Source: Vibrio algarum (GTDB lineage: Bacteria; Pseudomonadota; Gammaproteobacteria; Enterobacterales; Vibrionaceae). From it: a DNA stretch of 64,000 nt. Positions 8,237 through 17,678 of the stretch are shown piece by piece; positions within the stretch are counted from its first letter, which is position 1; every line of letters begins with the position of its first letter. The position numbers and the translations under genes were made by a program. Location of the stretch: assembly GCF_028204155.1 (NCBI RefSeq), contig NZ_JAQLOI010000003.1:930001-994000 (forward strand), given 5' to 3'. The notes beneath the pieces were generated by a model that saw only the letters and a program-made list of their open reading frames with translations, ran no database searches and was not told the DNA's origin.

Positions 8237-9469
8237 ATGCGAATTCTCCATACCTCCGACTGGCACTTAGGACAGTCCTTCTTTACTAAAAGCCGAAAAA
8301 ATGAGCATCAAGCGTTCATTATTTGGTTACTTGACATGGTTAAAGAGCAGCAGATCAATGCTTTGATTATTGCAGGGGATGTATTTGATTCAGGGACACC
8401 TCCGAGTTACGCCCGAGAGTTGTATAACCGATTTGTCGTACAACTTAACGCGTTGGATTGTACCTTGGTGGTCTTAGGTGGAAACCATGATTCCGTTTCA
8501 ATGCTCAATGAATCTAAGCCTCTTGTTGAATGTTTGAATACGCATGTGGTCGCAAATACCTCTGACGATTTAGATAGTCAGATTATAGAACTAAAGGCTT
8601 CTGGCGAGACAGGTGCCTTACTGTGTGCGGTTCCATTTGTAAGGGCGAGAGACGTAATGCAAAGTGTTTCGGGGTCTTCTGGCAATGACAAACAGAAGCA
8701 GTTGGGTGACGCGATTAAGGCGCACTATTACGCCCTTTACCAAAAAGCAGAGCAGATTAAACAAGAGAGAAATCTGCAAGTACCCATTATTACTACTGGG
8801 CACTTAACGGCAATAGGAGTGACGAAAACCGATTCAGAACGAGACATTTATATCGGTACACTCGATGCCTTTGCAGCAGACGGTTTTCCTCCTGCTGATT
8901 ATATTGCGCTTGGCCACATTCATCGTCCACAAATTGTGGCGAAATCTGAACATATTCGTTATAGCGGCTCACCTATTCCTTTAAGTTTTGATGAACTCAA
9001 ATCCAACAAACAGGTAGTGATTGTAGAGTTTGAAAAAGAGAAACGAGTCGGGATAAAAATTGAAGAAGTCCCCACTTTTCAGCGAATGGAAGCGATAAAA
9101 GGGGACTTGGCAGAGATAGAAAAGCAGCTCCAAGCCTATCGTGATGTTGTAGATGATGAATCGGTATGGCTTGCTATTGAAGTAGAGGTACAAGACTTTC
9201 TTTCTGATTTACAGCAAAAGGTACAGGTATTGACAGAAAATCTTAATGTTGAAGTGTTGCAATTACGCCGAGCAAGAGGCCAGCAGAACCCTAGCTTAAA
9301 GCAAGAGCAGTTAGAAACCCTTGCGGAACTTACTCCCTTCGATGTGTTTGAAAAAAGGCTGGAAGGCGAGGTTTTAGATAGCGACGGCAGTTCGGAAAGG
9401 TCTACAAGATTAAGGACGCATTTCAATCAAATAGTCGAAGAAGTTGAAAACGGAGAACAGAGCGAATGA
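8237..9469 (+). CDS. sbcD: SbcD exonuclease subunit (Mre11-type)
   Basis: SbcD is the nuclease subunit of SbcCD, which cuts DNA hairpins and processes ends. The Mre11-family metallophosphoesterase motifs are all visible: HTSDWHLGQ, IAGDVFDSG, LGGNHDS, TGHLTA and LGHIHRPQ, with the expected His and Asp ligands. The 410 residues fit the family. It overlaps sbcC by four bases (ATGA), which implies translational coupling. Confidence 0.96.
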   Translation: MRILHTSDWHLGQSFFTKSRKNEHQAFIIWLLDMVKEQQINALIIAGDVFDSGTPPSYARELYNRFVVQLNALDCTLVVLGGNHDSVSMLNESKPLVECLNTHVVANTSDDLDSQIIELKASGETGALLCAVPFVRARDVMQSVSGSSGNDKQKQLGDAIKAHYYALYQKAEQIKQERNLQVPIITTGHLTAIGVTKTDSERDIYIGTLDAFAADGFPPADYIALGHIHRPQIVAKSEHIRYSGSPIPLSFDELKSNKQVVIVEFEKEKRVGIKIEEVPTFQRMEAIKGDLAEIEKQLQAYRDVVDDESVWLAIEVEVQDFLSDLQQKVQVLTENLNVEVLQLRRARGQQNPSLKQEQLETLAELTPFDVFEKRLEGEVLDSDGSSERSTRLRTHFNQIVEEVENGEQSE

Positions 9470-12400
9470 AGATTTTAAGCTTACGTTTTCAAAATTTGAA
9501 CTCCTTAAAAGGTGAGTGGAAAATTGACTTCACTCAACCACCTTTTTCTGAATATGGTTTATTTGCTATTACTGGCCCAACTGGCGCAGGTAAAACGACA
9601 ATATTGGATGCAATTTGCGTTGGGTTGTATCAAGAAACATCACGTTTGGGGCCGATCACCCCTGCAAACAATGAATTGATGACTCGTGGTACGGCTGAAT
9701 GTCTATCCGAAGTGGAGTTTGAAGTGAAAGGCAAAGCTTATCGTGCCTTTTGGGGAATGAAGCGGGCTAGAGGGAAAATAGATGGGAAACTGCAACCAGC
9801 AAGCGTTGAACTAGCTGAAGTTGAATCGGGTAAAGTACTTGCCAACCAACTGAAAAAAAGGAGAGCTTGTTGAGTCTATCACTGGCCTAGATTTTGGTCG
9901 ATTTACAAAATCCATGTTGCTGTCACAAGGACAATTTGCTGCGTTTCTCAATGCAAAAGAGTCAGAGCGAGCCGAGTTACTCGAAGAGTTAACCGGAACG
10001 GAGATCTACAGTCAGATTTCCCAAAAGGTACATGAGCACTATAGCCAGGCTAAACAAGACTTGGCAGAACTCGAAGCGCAGGCGAAAGGGGTGCAACTGC
10101 TTAGTGAAGAACAGAAAAAAGACCTCATTACGGAATATGACGCTTTAAGTGAAAAACAATCACAACAGAAAAACCGCCTTGAAAAACTAGAAGCGAATTT
10201 TAACTGGTATGTAAATCTTGAAAAATGCACCATCGAGAAAATGGAAGCGCAGGAGAAACTAGATGGTGTAAAACGCAAATTAGAGCAAGCTAAACCTGAT
10301 TTAGATAAGCTTTCTAGCAGTGAGCCAGCAGAAAAAATGCGTCCTTATTATGGAGCTCTGAAAGAAGCGAGTGCTCACTTACAACTTATTAATGAACGTC
10401 TCACAGATAAGCAATATACGAATCAAACAATCGTTAGTCGCGTCACGGAACTTGAACGGATTAACGTTAAGGCAAATGAAAAGCAAACGTTAGCAAAGCA
10501 AGAAAACACCCAGTTAGAAGGCTTAATAAATCACCAGATCATTCCTTTAGATAGTCAGATAAAACTAGAAAATAGTAACCTTGAAGGAATAAAGAAGCGG
10601 GTTGCTGAACAAAATGAGCAGTTTGTTGGTTTTCAAAATATTCAACAAAGAGCGCTTACGGATCAGAAAGAAGTAGAGAAGACGATAGCGGTACTATCTC
10701 AATATCAAAACGACCACAAAGCCGACGCATTGCTTAATCAATATATGGCCAAATGGAATGAGCAGTTAGGTCAGATAGAACGTCATTCAGTGAATCTACA
10801 GCACCAGAAAAAACATATTTCGCAGTTAGACCAGCAAATAAAGACATTGAGTGATCAAGGAAAATCAAAAGAGAAAAGCCTATCAGAAAGTGCAGCGGAA
10901 CTTGAACAAAAGAAGCAATTAGTTGCTCAAATCCAATTAGATAAACAAGCTTTACTATCGTCTTCGAATATTACCGACACACTTGCTCAAGTAGAGATGC
11001 AACTGAGTACACTCAATCAACATATTTCTATCGCCCAGACGTTACATGGTTACCAGACCCAATGGATAGGGTACGAGACGGAAAAACGAGAGAAACTGCG
11101 GTCTAAAATTGATTTAGATGCTCAGATAAAAGAAAAAGAGATCCAACGCACTCATCTTAGAGAACAGTATCGCTTACAAGATAGTTTAAAAAAATCCTTA
11201 GAAGAGCAGGTTAAGCAAGAAAAAGCCTTACTAGAACAAGAGCAGGTCCTTGCTATCTATCGCAGTCAACTTGAGGTGAATTCCCTTGCCCGCTCTGCGG
11301 TTCAATAGAGCATCCATTTGCTGACCACAGTAAGCAATATGACGTGTCCGCCAAGCAGATCGAATTGGATAGGGTTGTCGCTGAACTCAATATTACGCAA
11401 TCAAATGGCGTAAATCTAAAAGGTGAAATTGACTCTCTAACTCGTCACATAGACGATACCGATAAGCGGGTTATTTGGCTTGAAAATGAACAGACAACGC
11501 TATCTCAGCTATGGCAGAAAACGGCAATAACGATAAGCTACTCAGATCCAATTGCAAATAATCAAGCGTTAAACACCTATGCATTGGAATTTGAAACTAA
11601 ACGCAACAAATTGTCGGACTTTACCGTGCAATTTCGTCACGTAGAAGACCAACTATTTAAGGCAAGAGAGAGTGTGTCTCAATCAGAGCAGGCGCATCAT
11701 CAACTCGATTCATTGGTTAAATTGCACCAGCAGCAAGTGGAGCATGAACAAAAAACTCGAGATGAAGCACAACGGCAGCTTGAGAAGATAGACTCTGAAA
11801 CTGAGCAGCAGCGACGTTCATTAATAAGCCATATTTCTGATTGTGGTTATGTTATCGAACCACAGACAGACTTGTTCTCTTGGATTGAATTCAAGCAAGA
11901 GGATTTTACGAAATGGCAAACGAATGAGTTGCGATTTAATGAGAGTCAAAAAGAGCTTGCGGCACTGCAATCTAACCTAGCGGTTCACCAGAATAGACTG
12001 TCAGATATTGAGCAAATCCTCGCTGTTGAAAATAAGCAGTTGAGTGTTCAGGAACGAAAACTTAACGATCTAGTCGATAAGCGTCAGGAGATCTTTGGCG
12101 AAAGAGTGGTGGAACAGGAAAGACAACGTAGTTTGCATGCACTCGCTCAATCAGAACAAGAGCTGGCTAATGCTCAAAAGAACTTTCAGCAAGTGCAGCA
12201 AGAACAAAAGGCAATTGAAGGTGAACTGAAAATTATTAACGCGAATCTACAGGCAGCAAAAGAACAAGCTGAAAAACAGCAGGAACAATGGAACGCATTG
12301 CTAGAGCAGAGTCAGTTTAGCTCTACGCAAGCATTTGAGCTTGCGTTACTTGACCATGAAGAACGAACCCGTTTAACCGAGATGAAACAGACTTTGGCTA

Positions 12401-13170
12401 TGGCTTTGGAAAGAGCACAGGCCATTTTGGATTCAACAAATAAGCAGTGCGAAATTCTTTTAAGCGACAAGCAGGGACAAGAATACCAAAAGGCCGATAA
12501 AACGGAAGTTGAACAACGTTTAGTGGAACTAAAAGAGTTAATTAGGCAAGTGACTAAAAGAGAGGGTGAATTAGCAAACGAGCTTCAGTCAGACCAACGT
12601 CGCCGTCAAGAGCAACAGGCTCTTTTTGATGAGATAGAGAAACAGACCGCTTCTTATGAGGATATCCAATATTTACACTCTCTTATAGGGTCTAGCAGCG
12701 GTGACAAATTCCGAAAATTTGCCCAAGGACTCACTTTAGATAACTTGGTATATCTAGCCAATCGTCAATTATCTCGTTTGCATGGTCGTTACCAATTACA
12801 ACGCAGCAAAGGTGAAGGGTTGGAGCTTTCGGTTGTAGACACGTGGCAGGGTGATGTAGTGCGCGATACAAAGACGTTGTCAGGGGGTGAAAGCTTTCTA
12901 GTGAGCCTAGCATTAGCGCTTGGATTATCTGATCTCGTTAGTCACAAAACTAGTATAGATTCTTTGTTTCTTGATGAAGGCTTTGGCACATTAGACGCTG
13001 AAACGTTAGATTTAGCTTTAGACGCGTTAGATAGCTTGAATGCATCAGGTAAAATGATTGGCGTAATAAGTCACGTTGAGGCGATGAAAGAACGTATTCC
13101 TGTGCAACTTAAGGTAAGTAAAAAGAGTGGTTTAGGGATAAGTGAATTAGATTCCACTTATCGGCTATAA
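9466..13170 (+). pseudogene. sbcC: SbcC exonuclease ATPase subunit, read with two compensating frameshifts
   Basis: SbcC is an SMC-like ATPase with a long coiled coil and an apical zinc hook. Walker A (ITGPTGAGKTTILD) is in the first segment (9466-9873) and SMLLSQGQFAAFLNA (Q-loop) in the second (about 9914-11308). The signature LSGGESFLVSLALALGLSDL and Walker B LFLDEGFGTLDAET are in the third (up to 13170). An A7 tract at 9853-9859 would need six A; a CCC at 11283-11285 would need four C to restore the hook CPLCG. First and third segments share a frame. The rest is intact, so this may be sequencing error rather than a dead gene. Confidence 0.9.
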
Positions 13171-13179
13171 GGAAGCGGT

Positions 13180-14448
13180 ATGGTACAGGTATTATCTTTA
13201 CCTTTGATTGTCACTTCTAGTATCAGTTTGATACTAGGGTTATTCTTCATGCTTTTATTTTATCGCCTTAGGTCTCGCTATGATGAATCGGTGCAATATT
13301 ACTTTGTATTCTCGTTATCGGCTCTGGTTAGTGGTATTTTTTTAGGGGCTTTTGCTGTACTCATAAACTCAGGTGATAATCTAGATTATCTTAATATATC
13401 CAATCGGTTAGCTATCATTACCTCTATGTTTACCATTGTTTTGGGCTTGCATTTCTATGTGTCATTCTTTGACTATAAAGCCCCGGTTTTCCTTAAATGG
13501 TGCTATGCCATATCTACGATTTTCTCACTGTTATCTTTGGTTCCTAATCCATACTTTCTAGCCAAGGAGTTCCTTTCAACATCAGAATATTATACTGGGT
13601 TGGTATATGGCCCGCTGTTCCAACTTTGGGGAGTTTGGGTATTAATATTGGCAGCGTACTGCATCACTATTCTTGTTCGGGTTTATTTACGTAAATCTAG
13701 AAGTGAAAAGAATCAATCTATGGGTACGGTGCAACTGCTTTTGGCTGCTAGTACGATTTGGATGATAGCGGGTGTTTGCGATACGCTAACCGGAATACAG
13801 GTCGTAGATCTACCGCCTTTAACCTGGGTGGGTTCTTTTTTAGTTACTTGCTGTATTGCCTGGATTTTGGTTCTTCATATAGATGATCTTTATGAAGATC
13901 GGCGTCAAATGAGCAACCGTCTTATGTATGATCATCTGACACAGGCTTTCTCACGAAGTTACTTTGAGATTCGTTTTTCTGAAGAACTTAAAACACTGTC
14001 ACGAAGTGATTCCATCCGTTTATACGTGTGTATATTTGACCTAGATGATTTTAAAACGGTTAATGATCATCATGGCCATATAAATGGAGACGAATTGTTG
14101 AAGGGAATTGCTAGAATTACAAAAGAAGCGATTCGCCCCAGTGACTGTTTTGCTCGTTTAGGTGGTGATGAATTTGTTCTTCTTCTTACTGGTTTAGAGG
14201 AAGATAATCAAGCATTTACCATTGTTGACCGTATCCGAAATAATATTCTTGAAACGCGATTTGGTATCGGTCCTGATAAATTCAGTGCTTCATGTTCTTT
14301 TGGTATTGTAAGTGCAGGGCCAGAACACGTGATGATTCAAGATCTCTCGAAACAATTGTTATCCTATGCAGATCAAGCTCTCTATTCCTCTAAGCACCAA
14401 GGTAAGAACACGATTAGTGTTTCTAATTTGCCAATGTTCACAGACTGA
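13180..14448 (+). CDS. Membrane-bound diguanylate cyclase
   Basis: The protein is predicted to make c-di-GMP. Residues about 1-240 form roughly seven hydrophobic helices (first LPLIVTSSISLILGLFFMLL) with no recognisable ligand motif. A GGDEF domain follows (about 255-415) with DLDDFKTVNDHHGH and an intact active-site loop RLGGDEFVLLL. There is no EAL domain, and the usual RxxD inhibitory site was not seen. It starts nine bases after sbcC and may be read through from it, though the functions look unrelated. Confidence 0.85.
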   Translation: MVQVLSLPLIVTSSISLILGLFFMLLFYRLRSRYDESVQYYFVFSLSALVSGIFLGAFAVLINSGDNLDYLNISNRLAIITSMFTIVLGLHFYVSFFDYKAPVFLKWCYAISTIFSLLSLVPNPYFLAKEFLSTSEYYTGLVYGPLFQLWGVWVLILAAYCITILVRVYLRKSRSEKNQSMGTVQLLLAASTIWMIAGVCDTLTGIQVVDLPPLTWVGSFLVTCCIAWILVLHIDDLYEDRRQMSNRLMYDHLTQAFSRSYFEIRFSEELKTLSRSDSIRLYVCIFDLDDFKTVNDHHGHINGDELLKGIARITKEAIRPSDCFARLGGDEFVLLLTGLEEDNQAFTIVDRIRNNILETRFGIGPDKFSASCSFGIVSAGPEHVMIQDLSKQLLSYADQALYSSKHQGKNTISVSNLPMFTD

Positions 14449-14564
14449 TGTTAATGACTTGTATTTAGAATGTTAACTCTATAGTGTGTAGCAAACTTAT
14501 ATTATTTTCATAATATAAGTTAAGTAAGTTAGAAAAATAATAACAGTTTAAGGAAAAGCTGAAT

Positions 14565-15098
14565 ATGTATCCGTTTTTACGTTTAGCAAAAGTGATGTGG
14601 CAAGCCAAGCGCAACACGTCCATTCATGTTACTGACAAAAGTGAAATTTCTTTTTCGTGCCATCCATGGGATCTCGATATTTTTAATGAGATGAACAATG
14701 GCCGAGTGCTTACTCTTTATGATTTGGGCCGTACTGAGTTGGGTATTCGTTGTGGTTTGATGAACGTTCTAGCGAGTAAACGTTGGGCTTTGGTCGTGGC
14801 GGGCAGTTCGGTGCGCTATCGCAAACGCGTTCATATGTTTCACAAAGTAAAAATGTATACACAATGTGTAGGCTGGGATGATAGATGGATGTATGTCGAG
14901 CAATCTATGTGGGTTGATGGCCAACCATGCTCATCGGTGTTAATTCGAGCCGGCGTGACCTCCAAAAATGGTTTAATTGCACCACATCAAATACTAGAAG
15001 CTATGGATGAACCGGTAGAATCCCCAAAGTTACCTCTATGGGTTACGGAGTGGGTTGAATCAGAGCAGCACAGACCTTGGCCACCTATTGGGCAATAG
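14565..15098 (+). CDS. Thioesterase-like hotdog protein (THEM6/4HBT-2 type)
   Basis: This 177-residue protein has the 4HBT-2 pattern CHPWDLDIFNEMNNGRVLTL followed by the central helix, then SSVRYRKRVHMFHKVKM and a strand with VEQSMWVDGQPCSSVLIRAG. Members are putative acyl-CoA thioesterases, and the Asp in DLDIFNEMNNG is at the usual catalytic site. An AAGGAAA ribosome site precedes the ATG. It stands alone, and its substrate is unknown. Confidence 0.7.
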   Translation: MYPFLRLAKVMWQAKRNTSIHVTDKSEISFSCHPWDLDIFNEMNNGRVLTLYDLGRTELGIRCGLMNVLASKRWALVVAGSSVRYRKRVHMFHKVKMYTQCVGWDDRWMYVEQSMWVDGQPCSSVLIRAGVTSKNGLIAPHQILEAMDEPVESPKLPLWVTEWVESEQHRPWPPIGQ

Positions 15099-15210
15099 AA
15101 GAAGGTAATATTTAACGGTATGGATAATAAAACCGTCCTATTTTGGATATACGCAGTTAAGTGGATCTTCAGATAAAGAGCTTCTTGAGATCGGATTCCC
15201 TTTCATTGTG

Positions 15211-15762
15211 TTATTTCGAAAGCTCTTTCGTTTTCACAAAAAATTCTAGCTCAGTGTAATAGTGAGCTTTTGTTACTTTGAGGCTCTCTATTAGCTCTTT
15301 GGTTTTTTTGAGGTTGCTTGCTGAACGCTCATAGTTTTTGTAAGCTATTTTGTAGTTATCATATTGATCTTCATCGTAACAATACTCAGCTAACTTCTCC
15401 CAATTGTGTTCTAAGTTTCGTCCATCCTTTTTTATTATTTTCAGGTGAGTATTGAATTTTTCAATGCGCTTTATCTGCTTGTTGGTGTTAGCGATAAATC
15501 CTTCAACAGATTTTCTGTCCACATCATTATTCATATTCCACATGGATGAGTACTCTTCTAATGAGTATCTATTGTGGATAAACGCTGATGCTTTGGTTTT
15601 TATTTCATATTCATCAATTTCCTTAACCAGTCGGTTGTAGCTCCTTGCAGATTCGTTGAATAAAGTGCTCAGCTTATTCCAGTTACTATCAATACAGTAA
15701 ACACCAGCGTTTGCACTGTGCGCAAAAGTGAATATCAGAATGCCCAATAGTATTTGTTTCAT
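15211..15762 (-). CDS. Exported coiled-coil protein of unknown function
   Basis: This 183-residue protein has a Sec signal peptide (LLGILIFTFAHSANA) and a mature part rich in Lys, Glu and Asn with heptad-like spacing, suggesting a helical periplasmic protein. Two Cys (one near the mature start, one in the YCYDED region) could form a disulphide. No family is recognised. It is convergent with the thioesterase gene. Confidence 0.6.
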   Translation of the reverse strand: MKQILLGILIFTFAHSANAGVYCIDSNWNKLSTLFNESARSYNRLVKEIDEYEIKTKASAFIHNRYSLEEYSSMWNMNNDVDRKSVEGFIANTNKQIKRIEKFNTHLKIIKKDGRNLEHNWEKLAEYCYDEDQYDNYKIAYKNYERSASNLKKTKELIESLKVTKAHYYTELEFFVKTKELSK

Positions 15763-15905
15763 TTTGGAGTTATCTCGTTCCTACCTTCAATTTGTTTATA
15801 TTAAGGCATACTGTGCGCGGTTTCCTTGAGGTTTATCAGCCAAACGTGGCGATGATAAAGATATCAACGCCTGTTGCTTCAATATGGCGTTCTAATATGT
15901 CCTTT

Positions 15906-16628
15906 TTATCGCTTAATCAGGCCTTTTCTATTCAAATAAGTAAGGATATGCGGGCGAGACTCGCCGGATAGCTTAGCGGTTATTTCCTGCGACCAGCTGC
16001 TTTGTTTTTGGTTGCTAGAGCGATTCGCATAGTAGCTTTGCATAGACTGGTCGTAGTTTTTAATATCATCTAAATTTAGTGATTGATATTGGTTTTCGTG
16101 TATAACGACGTGAGCAGGTAGGCGGGGCTTTACTTCAGGTGTTTGGTCAGGATGACCCAAACACATGCCAAACAGTACAGCGGTATTGTCGGGCAGGCCA
16201 AGAAGTTCATCGACTTCTTGAACCTTGTTTCTCAAACCGCCGATGTACACGCCACCCAAACCTAATGATTCGGCTGCCAATAAACAATTTTGCGCCATGA
16301 TGCCTGAGTCTACCGCACCAATTAAAGTCAGTTCCGCAAAGTCGGCTTGGACTTCTGGGTTTATTAGTGCGTGGCGCTGATAATCGATGCAAAACACTAA
16401 AAATTCTGCAGCACTTTCTACATAAGCTTGATTGCCCGCATATTGAGCCAACAGTTGGCGCTTATCTTTGTCAGTGACTCTTATTATGGATACAACCTGT
16501 AACAGGCTAGACGATGACGCAGCAAGTCCAGCTTGAATAATGGTGTCCAGCTGGTGTTGTTCTATCGGTTGTTCTGTATATTTTCGAATGGAACGGTGGC
16601 CTAGCATGGTTTCAATCGTGCTGTTCAT
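15906..16628 (-). CDS. nfsA: Oxygen-insensitive NADPH nitroreductase NfsA
   Basis: NfsA is a cytoplasmic FMN flavoprotein that reduces nitroaromatics and quinones. The match to E. coli NfsA is close throughout: TIETMLGHRSIRKYTEQPI, SSSLLQVVSIIRVTD, AESLGLGGVYIGGLRN, LCLGHPDQ-like GMCLGHPDQTPEVKPRLP, and a C-terminus ending SRPHILTYLNRKGL. The upstream 13-codon extension would need a TTG start and a His-rich leader absent from the family, so the ATG at 16628 is chosen (240 residues, as in E. coli). Confidence 0.93.
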   Translation of the reverse strand: MNSTIETMLGHRSIRKYTEQPIEQHQLDTIIQAGLAASSSSLLQVVSIIRVTDKDKRQLLAQYAGNQAYVESAAEFLVFCIDYQRHALINPEVQADFAELTLIGAVDSGIMAQNCLLAAESLGLGGVYIGGLRNKVQEVDELLGLPDNTAVLFGMCLGHPDQTPEVKPRLPAHVVIHENQYQSLNLDDIKNYDQSMQSYYANRSSNQKQSSWSQEITAKLSGESRPHILTYLNRKGLIKR

Positions 16629-16903
16629 AAGTCTAAAACAGTCCTTGTGGTTATGATGATGAGACAAATTACAATAACGATATTTGTTGCTAAGGTAAAC
16701 TTAAATGAAACGATCATTAGGTGGTCATTAGACGTATCTTTGGGTTAATACTCAGTTACTCGAATAATAGATACGTTAAAGGTTTATAAAATTGTGATGA
16801 ATGTAATTGAGGTGATCTTTATCATTGAATTCAATGGTTGAACGAGAAACTTAGTTGCTTTTACCTAAAAAATAAGCCAATTTTAATAGTATGGTTTTTA
16901 GAC

Positions 16904-17650
16904 ATGGAAGTGAATCATTTGAAATATGAACTACTATTTTTGGGTTTATTTTTATTCAGTGGCTCAGTGCTAGCAAAGGAAGGACTTGTATTTTATGTCG
17001 TCGATTATCCTCCTTATATGATCGTTAATGAGAAAAACGAAGTATCTGGAATGGACGTTGATGTTGTTTCAGCCGCCTTTAAAGAGAGTGGACAGTCTGT
17101 CGCTTTTGGCGTATTGCCGTGGAAGCGTGTAATGAAGCTTATGCAGGTTGGAGAGATAGCCGGCGGACTTTCGTGCAGCAAGCGTAAAGGCAGAGAGACT
17201 TTTATGCTTTTCAGCGACAATATTAGTGAAACTAGGCAGGCTGCTATCACTCGAAATGGAATGGATACGAGTAAGATTAAAAATCTAGATGATTTGAAAA
17301 ATCATAGCGTGACAACCGTTTCTGGATGGGGGACTGAAAATATGCTTCGGGATCGCCAAATTGATTATGTTGAATCTAAGGATATACGCTCTGGATTGGT
17401 CAATGTGCTTCATCGCGGCGTTGATGTTCTATATGGACCAGAAATACCCGCTAAGCACAGTGCAAAAATGATGGGAGACAATACTAGTATTAAAGCCACA
17501 TATTTAGATGACATACCTTCAAACAAGCTTCATTTATGCATTAGTAAAGGATACCCTAATAGTGAAGAAATTTTAGAAAGCTTCAATAATGGCCTCGCAA
17601 TTATTAAACAAAACGGTAAGTATCAAGAAATACAAGCGACGTATTTTTAA
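16904..17650 (+). CDS. Periplasmic solute-binding protein, SBP_bac_3 family
   Basis: The protein resembles amino-acid-type periplasmic binding proteins. It has a signal peptide (ELLFLGLFLFSGSVLA), then the YVVDYPPYMIVNEKNEVSGMDVDVV opening typical of family 3, a hinge at VTTVSGWGTE, and a C-terminal ISKGYPNSEEILESFNNGL. Positions 16838-16903 could extend the frame only from a TTG and would put charged residues before the signal, so ATG 16904 is preferred. No ABC permease is nearby; instead a GGDEF/EAL gene follows after 28 bases. It may therefore be a sensor subunit rather than a transporter part. Confidence 0.75.
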   Translation: MEVNHLKYELLFLGLFLFSGSVLAKEGLVFYVVDYPPYMIVNEKNEVSGMDVDVVSAAFKESGQSVAFGVLPWKRVMKLMQVGEIAGGLSCSKRKGRETFMLFSDNISETRQAAITRNGMDTSKIKNLDDLKNHSVTTVSGWGTENMLRDRQIDYVESKDIRSGLVNVLHRGVDVLYGPEIPAKHSAKMMGDNTSIKATYLDDIPSNKLHLCISKGYPNSEEILESFNNGLAIIKQNGKYQEIQATYF

Positions 17651-17678
17651 CTGAATATTTTTAAGGATTAACGCGCAC

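Noticed and set aside
16629..16667. His-rich N-terminal extension of NfsA
   Set aside because: Needs a TTG start and is absent from the known NfsA length; the ATG at 16628 aligns with the family start.
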